A DNA stretch of 64,000 nt from Neodontobutis hainanensis. Its lineage: Eukaryota > Chordata > Actinopteri > Gobiiformes > Odontobutidae. This document shows, piece after piece, positions 6,887 through 20,385 of this stretch. Every line of letters starts with the position of its first letter. The stretch's first letter is position 1. The notes below the pieces were generated by a model. It was not told the origin of the DNA and did no database searches. It saw nothing but the letters and a program-made list of their open reading frames with translations. Where the stretch lies: positions 1 to 64,000 of the forward strand of contig JALDNG010001371.1 of assembly GCA_024349245.1 (NCBI GenBank), in the 5' to 3' direction. Position numbers and translations under genes: made by a program.

Positions 6887-9800
6887 GGCGTTTCAGAAAT
6901 AAGCAGTCTTCATTATGTTTGGTCATGTACAATCGCCCCAACAAGTAGCACTTACTCAGTTGAAACAAGGCAATCCTTCAGTATAGTCAATGATACTAAC
7001 TGCTTTTTGTGTCCAAGACTCAACATAAGATTGTTAATGAGAGTACAAAAACACTTTTTTGGGGTTACAGATTTGTTCCAGAGCCTGGGTAACGCCATTG
7101 GTGAACCATTACTATTAATCTGAGGGTACAAAGTTTCTACATTGGATGTTGAATTAAAGAGTCTAAGATGGAACTGCATTCCTCTGTTTCTCCTCCACCT
7201 GTGCTAGACAGGGCCTGAGTAGCTCAGTAGGTAGAGCATCAGACTTTTAATCTGAGGGTCCAGGGTTCAAGTCCCTGTTCAGGTGGTCTGAAATTTGTTG
7301 GAAATGAGGGTTCTTGCTCAGGCACTGAAAGAACAAATAACTGTTGCAAATGTTTGAAACATCACTTTTACAGACAGAATTCTCAATATGCTGTTTAGAC
7401 GCTTTAAAAATGAGAAAAATAAATAATTGCATTTCCACACTGTAAATTCCTCTTTTCAACAGACTTGCATCAAGGTTAAGCAGTCGTTTCTACTTGCTTA
7501 ACCACACCTACACTACCCCAACAAGTAGCACTTACTGCATTGAAATGTCAAGTCAGTGCTTGTGCTAGGGAAATGTAAATGGTCAGTGACTTCCATAAAA
7601 AACTGAACCATGCCAAGTTATCAAAGAGGAATAGTAATTTTTTCCATTCTTGCTTGTGTTGCTTGAGGGAAGGTCACAATAAAGACAACCCCAAAGAGAA
7701 GCACTTATGAAAACAGACATCAACAGTGTCACAATTTGAGGTCATCTTAATGTGTATAAGAAAATAAGCAGACTTAAAAGAATTATGAAGACTTTGGTCA
7801 AACAGACTCGACCCAACAAGTAGCACTTTAATGAATGACTTACATATTACACATGACAATGCTCTAGAGATTCAACAAGAGATTGCTATGACAGTGCTAA
7901 GACTCAACAAGAGACCGTTAATGAGACAAGACCAAAACTACTTCAGCAAGTAGCACTTACTGTATCCGCAACTAAAGTCAGTGTCTTGTGTCAGGGTGAT
8001 GATAAGGACAAAATTAAACTAATATAAGGTATCTGAATGCATACAGCTTTAGCAAGAAACAAACCCTAACTATAAAGAACTTTTTTAATTGCAGAGAGAG
8101 AGTTACATTGGTTGTAGTGTACCTCTAACTGAAAGCTTTTGTTTAGTATTGCCTTGGTTCAATCCTTATGTATGAACATGTTGCAACAAAGACAACCCCA
8201 AAGAGAAGCACTTATGAGCATAAACAAGCACAGGTGATTCCTTTTGAGGTGACCTTTGAGCAAATCCATTCAGAACTTTCTTTTACACTACAAGTGGCGC
8301 ATTTGTCAAAAAAACTGCCCCAACGGAAAGCACTTACTGAAATTCTCTGACAAGTCAATGCTCAGGTTAGGGCAATAATGAATGACTAACAATTTACACA
8401 TGACAATGTTGTAAAGACTCAACAGGAGCTTGTTAGAGACAACACCAACACCACCCCAACAAGTAGCACTTACTGCATTGAAAAGTCAAGTTGGTGCTTG
8501 TGCTAGGGTAATGTAAATGGCCAGTGGCTTCCATGAAAAACTTAACATTGTCAAAATATAAAAGAGGATTATTCATTCCTGCAATTCTTGCTTGTGTTCC
8601 TGAAGTAAAGGTCACAATCAAGACAACCCCAAAGAGAAGCACTTATGAAAACAGACATCAACAGTGTCACAATTTGAGGTCATCTTAATGTGTATAAGAA
8701 AATAAGCAGACTTTAGAAAATTATATGAAGACTTTGGTCATGTACAACCGATACAAAAAGTAGCACTTACTCAATTGATACAAGACAATGATCCATTTGG
8801 GTCAATGAAACAACGCTAATAATCCATGTTCTTCTACATGAGTCTGTGCTGTTGTCTGATGGTTCTTCAAATTTATTCTTGGCGGTCTTTCTTGGAGTTG
8901 TGCTGGCTCATGTGAGACAATGCTAGTCTGAATTAGTGTAGTCTACTTATGCAACCTAAGCCCGCCTCCTTTTCAGAGTTTCAACGATTATGATAATTGG
9001 ACGATGCAACTGTTTGTACTGAATGTCTGTGCAATTTACATTCAAGCCATTAACACTTTGCCTGATGTGAACCATTGTCACCCAGAAGACCCCCAAAACA
9101 TGCAGAAAGACTCAGGATAAAGACAAATATCCATTTTTGTCTATTTCTTCACTGTATAATAATTGCATGTTGATGCCCACGTCAGTAACACTACCCCAAC
9201 AAGAAAGTACTTATTGAAAGTCACCGACAAGTTAATGCTCAGGTTAGGGCATCATCAGAAACATTAGACTAGAAGTGGCAGTATTTGTTAATAAAAAAAA
9301 CAAAAAACTGCCCCAACGTAAAGCACATACTAAAAATCAACGACAGGTCAATGCTCAGGTTAAGGCAAAAGAAATTACTTAAAATTCACACAAGACATGG
9401 TTTCAAAGAATCCACAAGAGATTGTAAATAAGACAACACCTACACTACCCCAACAAGTAGCACTTACAGCATTGAAACGTCAAGTCAGTGCTTGTGCTAG
9501 GGAAATGTAAATGGTCAGTGGCTTCCATAAAAAACTGAACCATGCCAAGTTATCAAAGAGGAATAGTCATTTTTTCCATTCTTGCTTGTGTTGCTTGAGG
9601 GAAGGTCACAATAAAGACAACCCCAAAAAGAAGCACTTATGAAAACAGACATCACCAGTGTCGCAATTTGAGGTCATCGTAATGTGAATAAGAAAATAAG
9701 TAGACTTAAAAGAATTATGAAGACTTTGGTCACACAAAATCGACCCAACAAGTAGCACTTACTCAATTGAAACGGGACAATGCTCCATTTGGGTCAATGA

Positions 9801-10027
9801 CACAGACCTCTAATGTTCTTCTACAGAAGTCTCTGCTGTGGTCAGATGGTTATTTAAGTTATTCTTGGCTGTCTCTGCTTAGTTGTGCTGGATCACTTGA
9901 GAGAATAAAAAGAGCAAAATTTATGTCTGCATTCTTGCTCGTATTCTTTGAAGGGATCAGGACAACCCCAGAGAAAAGCATTTATATATGCAGAAGTCAC
10001 CAGTATCTCAATGTAAGGTCATCGTGG
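6887..10027 (-). repeat. miR-430 array unit 3, with a deletion of about 315 bp
   Basis: Mature sites (minus strand): A 6935-6954, B 7515-7534, C 7688-7707, D remnant 7810-7829, E 7940-7959, F 8195-8214, G 8317-8336, H 8453-8472, I 8626-8645, J 8750-8769, K 9193-9213, L 9310-9329, M 9447-9466, N 9620-9639, O 9742-9761, P 9965-9984. The deletion junction is at about 7829: site D runs directly into sequence that normally lies over 300 bp further on, so D keeps its 3' arm but has lost loop and 5' arm. The unit is about 3.14 kb. Confidence 0.9.
7213..7285 (+). tRNA. tRNA-Lys(UUU), unit 3
   Basis: Identical 73-nt copy between hairpins A (6935) and B (7515). The 315-bp deletion in this unit lies further right and does not touch it. 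Confidence 0.95.
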
Positions 10028-13000
10028 GGCGTTTCAGAAATAAGCAGTCTTCATTATGTTTGGTCATGTACAATCGCCCCAACAAGTAGCACTTACTCAG
10101 TTGAAACAAGGCAATCCTTCAGTATAGTCAATGATACTAACTGCTTTTTGTGTCCAAGACTCAACATAAGATTGTTAATGAGAGTACAAAAACACTTTTT
10201 TGGGGTTACAGATTTGTTCCAGAGCCTGGGTAACGCCATTGGTGAACCATTACTATTAATCTGAGGGTACAAAGTTTCTACATTGGATGTTCGAATTAAA
10301 GAGTCTAAGATGGAACTGCATTCCTCTGTTTCTCCTCCACCTGTGCTAGACAGGGCCTGAGTAGCTCAGTAGGTAGAGCATCAGACTTTTAATCTGAGGG
10401 TCCAGGGTTCAAGTCCCTGTTCAGGTGGTCTGAAATTTGTTGGAAATGAGGGTTCTTGCTCAGGCACTGAAAGAACAAATAACTGTTGCAAATGTTTGAA
10501 ACATCACTTTTACAGACAGAATTCTCAATATGCTGTTTAGGCGCTTTAAAAATGAGAAAAATAAATAATTGCATTTCCACACTGTAAATTCCTCTTTTCA
10601 ACAGACTTGCATCAAGGTTAAGCAGTCGTTTCTACTTGCTTAACCACACCTACACTACCCCAACAAGTAGCACTTACTGCATTGAAATGTCAAGTCAGTG
10701 CTTGTGCTAGGGAAATGTAAATGGTCAGTGACTTCCATAAAAACTGAACCATGCCAAGTTATCAAAGAGGAATAGTAATTTTTTCCATTCTTGCTTGTGT
10801 TGCTTGAGGGAAGGCCACAATCAAGACAACCCCAAAGAGAAGCACTTATGAAAACAGACATCAACAGTGTCACAATTTGAGGTCATCTTAATGTGTATAA
10901 GAAAATAAGCAGACTTAAAAGAATTATGAAGACTTTGGTCAAACAGACTCGACCCAACAAGTAGCACTTACTCAATTGAAACCGAACAATGCTTCAGTTG
11001 GGTAAGTTGGGTCAATGACACAGACCTCTAATGTTCTTCTACAGAAGTCTCTGATGATGTTCTGGGATCAAACCAATCGGATGCAGGTCTGAAATTGCCT
11101 TGACTTAGAAAACTTATAAACAAAATCATTTGCTTGAGATATTTACAGTGCAGACCATAGAAGTTTTGCAATGTAGTGATGGAAACCAGAGCTCAGCAAA
11201 TCAGACCTGCATCAAGGTTAAGCAGTCATATCTACAGACACATTCAGGGGGTATCCTGATTTGAACCAGAGACCTTTCAGGTTATGGCATAATGAATGAC
11301 TTACATATTACACATGACAATGCTCTAGAGATTCAACAAGAGATTGCTATGACAGTGCTAAGACTCAACAAGAGACCGTTAATGAGACAAGACCAAAACT
11401 ACTTCAGCAAGTAGCACTTACTGTATCCGCATAACTAAAGTCAGTGTCTTGTGTCAGGGTGATGATAAGGACAAAATTAAACTAATATAAGGTATCTGAA
11501 TGCATACAGCTTTAGCAAGAAACAAACCCTAACTATAAAGAACTTTTTTAATTGCAGAGAGAGAGTTACATTGGTTGTAGTGTACCTCTAACTGAAAGCT
11601 TTTGTTTAGTATTGCCTTGGTTCAATCCTTATGTATGAACATGTTGCAACAAAGACAACCCCAAAGAGAAGCACTTATGAGCATAAACAAGCACAGGTGA
11701 TTCCTTTTGAGGTGACCTTTGAGCAAATCCATTCAGAACTTTCTTTTACACTACAAGTGGCGCATTTGTCAAAAAAACTGCCCCAACGGAAAGCACTTAC
11801 TGAAATTCTCTGACAAGTCAATGCTCAGGTTAGGGCAATACGAATGACTAACAATTTACACATGACAATGTTGTAAAGACTCAACAGGAGCTTGTTAGAG
11901 ACAACACCAACACCACCCCAACAAGTAGCACTTACTGCATTGAAAAGTCAAGTTGGTGCTTGTGCTAGGGTAATGTAAATGGTCAGTGGCTTCCATGAAA
12001 AACTTAACCATTGTCAAAATATAAAAGAGGATTATTCATTCCTGCAATTCTTGCTTGTGTTCCTGGAGTGAAGGTCACAATCAAGACAACCCCAAAGAGA
12101 AGCACTTATGAAAACATACATCACCAGTGTCTCAATGTGAGGTCATCTTAATGTGTAAAAGAAAATAAGCAGACTTTAGAAAGAATATGAAGACTTTGGT
12201 CATGTACAACCGATACAAAAAGTAGCACTTACTCAATTGATACAAGACAATGATCCATTTGGGTCAATGAAACCAACGCTAATAATCCATGTTCTTCTAC
12301 ATGAGTCTGTGCTGTTGTCTGATGGTTCTTCAAATTTATTCTTGGCGGTCTTTGAGTTGTGCTGGCTCATGTGAGACAATGCTAGTCTGAATTAGTGTAG
12401 TCTACTTATGCAACCTAAGCCCGCCTCCTTTTCAGAGTTTCAACGATTATGATAATTGGACGATGCAACTGTTTGTACTGAATGTCTGTGCAATTTACAT
12501 TCAAGCCATTAACACTTTGCCTGATGTGAACCATTGTCACCCAGAAGACCCCCAAAACATGCAGAAAGACTCAGGATAAAGACAAATATCCATTTTTGTC
12601 TATTTCTTCACTGTATAATAATTGCATGTTGATGCCCACGTCAGTAACACTACCCCAACAAGAAAGTACTTATTGAAAGTCACCGACAAGTTAATGCTCA
12701 GGTTAGGGCATCATCAGAAACATTAGACTAGAAGTGGCAGTATTTGTTAATAAAAAAAACAAAAAACTGCCCCAACGTAAAGCACATACTAAAAATCAAC
12801 GACAGGTCAATGCTCAGGTTAATGCAAAAGAAATTACTTAAAATTCACACAAGACATGGTTTCAAAGAATCCACAAGAGATTGTAAATAAGACAACACCT
12901 ACACTACCCCAACAAGTAGCACTTACAGCATTGAAACGTCAAGTCAGTGCTTGTGCTAGGGAAATGTAAATGGTCAGTGGCTTCCATAAAAAACTGAACC

Positions 13001-13487
13001 ATGCCAAGTTATCAAAGAGGAATAGTCATTTTTTCCATTCTTGCTTGTGTTGCTTGAGGGAAGGTCACAATAAAGACAACCCCAAAAAGAAGCACTTATG
13101 AAAACAGACATCACCAGTGTCAATTTGAGGTCATCGTAATGTGAATAAGAAAATAAGTAGACTTAAAAGAATTATGAAGACTTTGGTCACACAAAATCGA
13201 CCCAACAAGTAGCACTTACTCAATTGAAACGGGACAATGCTCCATTTGGGTCAATGACACAGACCTCTAATGTTCTTCTACAGAAGTCTCTGCTGTGGTC
13301 AGATGGTTATTTAAGTTATTCTTGGCTGTCTCTGCTTAGTTGTGCTGGATCACTTGAGAGAGAATAAAAAAGAGCAAAATTTATGTCTGCATTCTTGCTC
13401 GTATTCTTTGAAGGGATCAGGACAACCCCAGAGAAAAGCATTTATATATGCAGAAGTCACCAGTATCTCAATGTAAGGTCATCGTGA
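10028..13487 (-). repeat. miR-430 array unit 4
   Basis: Mature sites (minus strand): A 10076-10095, B 10657-10676, C 10829-10848, D 10951-10970, E 11401-11420, F 11658-11677, G 11780-11799, H 11915-11934, I 12089-12108, J 12212-12231, K 12652-12672, L 12769-12788, M 12906-12925, N 13079-13098, O 13199-13218, P 13425-13444. All 16 are complete. Differences from other units are scattered single-base and short indel changes in loops, spacers and A runs. Confidence 0.9.
10355..10427 (+). tRNA. tRNA-Lys(UUU), unit 4
   Basis: Identical 73-nt copy between hairpins A (10076) and B (10657). Confidence 0.95.
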
Positions 13488-16400
13488 GGCGTTTCAGAAA
13501 TAAGCAGTCTTCATTATGTTTGGTCATGTACAATCGCCCCAACAAGTAGCACTTACTCAGTTGAAACAAGGCAATCCTTCAGTATAGTCAATGATACTAA
13601 CTGCTTTTTGTGTCCAAGACTCAACATAAGATTGTTAATGAGAGTACAAAAACACTTTTTTGGGGTTACAGATTTGTTCCAGAGCCTGGGTAACGCCATT
13701 GGTGAACCATTACTATTAATCTGAGGGTACAAAGTTTCTACATTGGATGTTCGAATTAAAGAGTCTAAGATGGAACTGCATTCCTCTGTTTCTCCTCCAC
13801 CTGTGCTAGACAGGGCCTGAGTAGCTCAGTAGGTAGAGCATCAGACTTTTAATCTGAGGGTCCAGGGTTCAAGTCCCTGTTCAGGTGGTCTGAAATTTGT
13901 TGGAAATGAGGGTTCTTGCTCAGGCACTGAAAGAACAAATAACTGTTGCAAATGTTTGAAACATCACTTTTACAGACAGAATTCTCAATATGCTGTTTAG
14001 ACGCTTTAAAAAATGAGAAAAAATAAATAATTGCATTTCCACACTGTAAATTCCTCTTTTCAACAGACTTGCATCAAGGTTAAGCAGTCGTTTCTACTTG
14101 CTTAACCACACCTACACTACCCCAACAAGTAGCACTTACTGCATTGAAATGTCAAGTCAGTGCTTGTGCTAGGGAAATGTAAATGGTCAGTGACTTCCAT
14201 AAAAAACTGAACCATGCCAAGTTATCAAAGAGGAATAGTAATTTTTTCCATTCTTGCTTGTGTTGCTTGAGGGAAGGCCACAATCAAGACAACCCCAAAG
14301 AGAAGCACTTATGAAAACAGACATCAACAGTGTCACAATTTGAGGTCATCTTAATGTGTATAAGAAAATAAGCAGACTTAAAAGAATTATGAAGACTTTG
14401 GTCAAACAGACTCGACCCAACAAGTAGCACTTACTCAATTGAAACCGAACAATGCTTCAGTTGGGTAAGTTGGGTCAATGACACAGACCTCTAATGTTCT
14501 TCTACAGAAGTCTCTGATGATGTTCTGGGATCAAACCAATCGGATGCAGGTCTGAAATTGCCTTGACTTAGAAAACTTATAAACAAAATCATTTGCTTGA
14601 GATATTTACAGTGCAGACCATAGAAGTTTTGCAATGTAGTGATGGAAACCAGAGCTCAGCAAATCAGACCTGCATCAAGGTTAAGCAGTCATATCTACAG
14701 ACACATTCAGGGGGTATCCTGATTTGAACCAGAGACCTTTCAGGTTATGGCATAATGAATGACTTACATATTACACATGACAATGCTCTAGAGATTCAAC
14801 AAGAGATTGCTATGACAGTGCTAAGACTCAACAAGAGACCGTTAATGAGACAAGACCAAAACTACTTCAGCAAGTAGCACTTACTGTATCCGCAACTAAA
14901 GTCAGTGTCTTGTGTCAGGGTGATGATAAGGACAAAATTAAACTAATATAAGGTATCTGAATGCATACAGCTTTAGCAAGAAACAAACCCTAACTATAAA
15001 GAACTTTTTTAATTGCAGAGAGAGTTACATTGGTTGTAGTGTACCTCTAACTGAAAGCTTTTGTTTAGTATTGCCTTGGTTCAATCCTTATGTATGAACA
15101 TGTTGCAACAAAGACAACCCCAAAGAGAAGCACTTATGAGCATAAACAAGCACAGGTGATTCCTTTTGAGGTGACCTTTGAGCAAATCCATTCAGAACTT
15201 TCTTTTACACTACAAGTGGCGCATTTGTCAAAAAACTGCCCCAACGGAAAGCACTTACTGAAATTCTCTGACAAGTCAATGCTCAGGTTAGGGCAATACG
15301 AATGACTAACAATTTACACATGACAATGTTGTAAAGACTCAACAGGAGCTTGTTAGAGACAACACCAACACCACCCCAACAAGTAGCACTTACTGCATTG
15401 AAAAGTCAAGTTGGTGCTTGTGCTAGGTAATGTAAATGGCCAGTGGCTTCCATGAAAAACTGAACCATTGTCAAAATATAAAAGAGGAAGGATTATTCAT
15501 TCCTGCAATTCTTGCTTGTGTTCCTGGAGGAAGGTCACAATCAAGACAACCCCAAAGAGAAGCACTTATGAAAACATACATCACCAGTGTCTCAATGTGA
15601 GGTCATCTTAATGTGTAATAAGAAAATAAGCAGACTTTAGAAAAATTATGAAGACTTTGGTCATGTACAACCGATACAAAAAGTAGCACTTACTCAATTG
15701 ATACAAGACAATGATCCATTTGGGTCAATGAAACACAGACCTAATAATCCATGTTCTTCTACATGAGTCTGTGCTGTTGTCTGATGGTTCTTCAAATTTA
15801 TTCTTGGCTGTTAAGTTGTGCTGGCTCATGTGAGACAATGCTAGTCTGAATTAGTGTAGTCTACTTATGCAACCTAAGCCCGCCTCCTTTTCAGAGTTTC
15901 AACGATTATGATAATTGGACGATGCAACTGTTTGTACTGAATGTCTGTGCAATTTACATTCAAGCCATTAACACTTTGCCTGATGTGAACCATTGTCACC
16001 CAGAAGACCCCAAAACATGCAGAAAGACTCAGGATAAAGACAAATATCCATTTTTGTCTATTTCTTCACTGTATAATAATTGCATGTTGATGCCCACGTC
16101 AGTAACACTACAACAACAAAGTACTTATTGAAAGTCACCGACAAGTTAATGCTCAGGTTAGGGCATCATCAGAAACATTAGACTAGAAGTGGCAGTATTT
16201 GTTAATAAAAAAACAAAAACTGCCCCAACGTAAAGCACATACTAAAAATCAACGACAGGTCAATGCTCAGGTTAAGGCAAAAGAAATTACTTAAAATTCA
16301 CACAAGACATGGTTTCAAAGAATCCACAAGAGATTGTAAATAAGACAACACCTACACTACCCCAACAAGTAGCACTTACAGCATTGAAACGTCAAGTCAG

Positions 16401-16942
16401 TGCTTGTGCTAGGGAAATGTAAATGGTCAGTGGCTTCCATAAAAAACTGAACCATGCCAAGTTATCAAAGAGGAATAGTCATTTTTTCCATTCTTGCTTG
16501 TGTTGCTTGAGGGAAGGTCACAATAAAGACAACCCCAAAAAGAAGCACTTATGAAAACAGACATCACCAGTGTCGCAATTTGAGGTCATCGTAATGTGAA
16601 TAAGAAAATAAGTAGACTTAAAAGAATTATGAAGACTTTGGTCACACAAAATCGACCCAACAAGTAGCACTTACTCAATTGAAACGGGACAATGCTCCAT
16701 TTGGGTCAATGACACAGACCTCTAATGTTCTTCTACAGAAGTCTCTGCTGTGGTCAGATGGTTATTTAAGTTATTCTTGGCTGTCTCTGCTTAGTTGTGC
16801 TGGATCACTTGAGAGAGAATAAAAAAGAGCAAAATTTATGTCTGCATTCTTGCTCGTATTCTTTGAAGGGATCAGGACAACCCCAGAGAAAAGCATTTAT
16901 ATATGCAGAAGTCACCAGTATCTCAATGTAAGGTCATCGTAG
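13488..16942 (-). repeat. miR-430 array unit 5
   Basis: Mature sites (minus strand): A 13536-13555, B 14119-14138, C 14292-14311, D 14414-14433, E 14864-14883, F 15117-15136, G 15238-15257, H 15373-15392, I 15549-15568, J 15673-15692, K variant about 16110-16127, L 16222-16241, M 16359-16378, N 16532-16551, O 16654-16673, P 16880-16899. Site K is altered here: the GGGGU tail is lost (plus strand reads caacaacaaa instead of ccccaacaagaaa), so K in this unit may not be a working hairpin. Confidence 0.9.
13815..13887 (+). tRNA. tRNA-Lys(UUU), unit 5
   Basis: Identical 73-nt copy between hairpins A (13536) and B (14119). Confidence 0.95.
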
Positions 16943-19900
16943 GGCGTTTCAGAAATAAGCAGTCTTCATTATGTTTGGTCATGTACAATCGCCCCAACAA
17001 GTAGCACTTACTCAGTTGAAACAAGGCAATCCTTCAGTATAGTCAATGATACTAACTGCTTTTTGTGTCCAAGACTCAACATAAGATTGTTAATGAGAGT
17101 ACAAAAACACTTTTTTGGGGTTACAGATTTGTTCCAGAGCCTGGGTAACGCCATTGGTGAACCATTACTATTAATCTGAGGGTACAAAGTTTCTACATTG
17201 GATGTTCGAATTAAAGAGTCTAAGATGGAACTGCATTCCTCTGTTTCTCCTCCACCTGTGCTAGACAGGGCCTGAGTAGCTCAGTAGGTAGAGCATCAGA
17301 CTTTTAATCTGAGGGTCCAGGGTTCAAGTCCCTGTTCAGGTGGTCTGAAATTTGTTGGAAATGAGGGTTCTTGCTCAGGCACTGAAAAAACAAATAACTG
17401 TTGCAAATGTTTGAAACCTTACTTTTACAGACAGAATTCTCAATATGCTGTTTAGACGCTTTAAAAATGAGAAAAAATAAATAATTGCATTTCCACACTG
17501 TAAATTCCTCTTTTCAACAGACTTGCATCAAGGTTAAGCAGTCGTTTCTACTTGCTTAACCACACCTACACTACCCCAACAAGTAGCACTTACTGCATTG
17601 AAATGTCAAGTCAGTGCTTGTGCTAGGGAAATGTAAATGGTCAGTGACTTCCATAAAAAACTGAACCATGCCAAGTTATCAAAGAGGAATAGTAATTTTT
17701 TCCATTCTTGCTTGTGTTGCTTGAGGGAAGGCCACAATCAAGACAACCCCAAAGAGAAGCACTTATGAAAACAGACATCAACAGTGTCACAATTTGAGGT
17801 CATCTTAATGTGTATAAGAAAATAAGCAGACTTAAAAGAATTATGAAGACTTTGGTCAAACAGACTCGACCCAACAAGTAGCACTTACTCTTCAGTTGGG
17901 TAAGTTGGGTCAATGACACAGACCTCTAATGTTCTTCTACAGAAGTCTCTGATGATGTTCTGGGATCAAACCAATCGGATGCAGGTCTGAAATTGCCTTG
18001 ACTTAGAAAACTTATAAACAAAATCATTTGCTTGAGATATTTACAGTGCAGACCATAGAAGTTTTGCAATGTAGTGATGGAAACCAGAGCTCAGCAAATC
18101 AGACCTGCATCAAGGTTAAGCAGTCATATCTACAGACACATTCAGGGGGTATCCTGATTTGAACCAGAGACCTTTCAGGTTATGGCATAATGAATGACTT
18201 ACATATTACACATGACAATGCTGTAGAGATTCAACAAGAGATTGCTATGACAGTGCTAAGACTCAACAAGAGACCGTTAATGAGACAAGACCAAAACTAC
18301 TTCAGCAAGTAGCACTTACTGTATCCGCAACTAAAGTCAGTGTCTTGTGTCAGGGTGATGATAAGGACAAAATTAAACTAATATAAGGTATCTGAATGCA
18401 TACAGCTTTAGCAAGAAACAAACCCTAACTATAAAGAACTTTTTTAATTGCAGAGAGAGAGTTACATTGGTTGTAGTGTACCTCTAACTGAAAGCTTTTG
18501 TTTAGTATTGCCTTGGTTCAATCCTTATGTATGAACATGTTGCAACAAAGACAACCCCAAAGAGAAGCACTTATGAGCATAAACAAGCACAGGTGATTCC
18601 TTTTGAGGTGACCTTTGAGCAAATCCATTCAGAACTTTCTTTTACACTACAAGTGGCGCATTTGTCAAAAAACTGCCCCAACGGAAAGCACTTACTGAAA
18701 TTCTCTGACAAGTCAATGCTCAGGTTAGGGCAATACGAATGACTAACAATTTACACATGACAATGTTGTAAAGACTCAACAGGAGCTTGTTAGAGACAAC
18801 ACCAACACCACCCCAACAAGTAGCACTTACTGCATTGAAAAGTCAAGTTGGTGCTTGTGCTAGGTAATGTAAATGGCCAGTGGCTTCCATGAAAAACTTA
18901 ACATTGTCAAAATATAAAAGAGGATTATTCATTCCTGCAATTCTTGCTTGTGTTCCTGGAGTGAAGGTCACAATCAAGACAACCCCAAAGAGAAGCACTT
19001 ATGAAAACATACATCACCAGTGTCTCAATGTGAGGTCATCTTAATGTGTAAAAGAAAATAAGCAGACTTTAGAAAAATATGAAGACTTTGGTCATGTACA
19101 ACCGATACAAAAAGTAGCACTTACTCAATTGATACAAGACAATGATCCATTTGGGTCAATGAAACCCAACGCTAATAATCCATGTTCTTCTACATGAGTC
19201 TGTGCTGTTGTCTGATGGTTCTTCAAATTTATTCTTGGCGGTCTTTGCGGAGTTGTGCTGGCTCATGTGAGACAATGCTAGTCTGAATTAGTGTAGTCTA
19301 CTTATGCAACCTAAGCCCGCCTCCTTTTCAGAGTTTCAACGATTATGATAATTGGACGATGCAACTGTTTGTACTGAATGTCTGTGCAATTTACATTCAA
19401 GCCATTAACACTTTGCCTGATGTGAACCATTGTCACCCAGAAGACCCCCAAAACATGCAGAAAGACTCAGGATAAAGACAAATATCCATTTTTGTCTATT
19501 TCTTCACTGTATAATAATTGCATGTTGATGCCCACGTCAGTAACACTACCCCAACAAGAAAGTACTTATTGAAAGTCACCGACAAGTTAATGCTCAGGTT
19601 AGGGCATCATCAGAAACATTAGACTAGAAGTGGCAGTATTTGTTAATAAAAAAAACCAAAAACTGCCCCAACGTAAAGCACATACTGAAAATCAACGACA
19701 GGTCAATGCTCAGGTTAAGGCAAAAGAAATTACTTAAAATTCACACAAGACATGGTTTCAAAGAATCCACAAGAGATTGTAAATAAGACAACACCTACAC
19801 TACCCCAACAAGTAGCACTTACAGCATTGAAACGTCAAGTCAGTGCTTGTGCTAGGGAAATGTAAATGGTCAGTGGCTTCCATAAAAAACTGAACCATGC

Positions 19901-20385
19901 CAAGTTATCAAAGAGGAATAGTCATTTTTTCCATTCTTGCTTGTGTTGCTTGAGGGAAGGTCACAATAAAGACAACCCCAAAAAGAAGCACTTATGAAAA
20001 CAGACATCACCAGTGTCGCAATTTGAGGTCATCGTAATGTGAATAAGAAAATAAGTAGACTTAAAAGAATTATGAAGACTTTGGTCACACAAAATCGACC
20101 CAACAAGTAGCACTTACTCAATTGAAACGGGACAATGCTCCATTTGGGTCAATGACACAGACCTCTAATGTTCTTCTACAGAAGTCTCTGCTGTGGTCAG
20201 ATGGTTATTTAAGTTATTCTTGGCTGTCTCTGCTTAGTTGTGCTGGATCACTTGAGAGAGAATAAAAAAGAGCAAAATTTATGTCTGCATTCTTGCTCGT
20301 ATTCTTTGAAGGGATCAGGACAACCCCAGAGAAAAGCATTTATATATGCAGAAGTCACCAGTATCTCAATGTAAGGTCATCGTAG
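16943..20385 (-). repeat. miR-430 array unit 6
   Basis: Mature sites (minus strand): A 16991-17010, B 17573-17592, C 17746-17765, D 17868-17887, E 18299-18318, F 18554-18573, G 18675-18694, H 18810-18829, I 18982-19001, J 19104-19123, K 19548-19568, L 19665-19684, M 19802-19821, N 19975-19994, O 20097-20116, P 20323-20342. Hairpin D has lost about 20 bases of loop and 5' arm just after 17890. The spacer after the tRNA has private changes near 17387 and 17417. Confidence 0.9.
17270..17342 (+). tRNA. tRNA-Lys(UUU), unit 6
   Basis: Identical 73-nt copy between hairpins A (16991) and B (17573). The spacer just downstream has changed in this unit while the tRNA has not. Confidence 0.95.

Noticed and set aside
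9767..10264. 165-codon plus-strand open frame in unit 3/4
   Set aside because: It exists only because indels there remove stops. The same region is broken in all other units, and it runs antisense to hairpins P and A.
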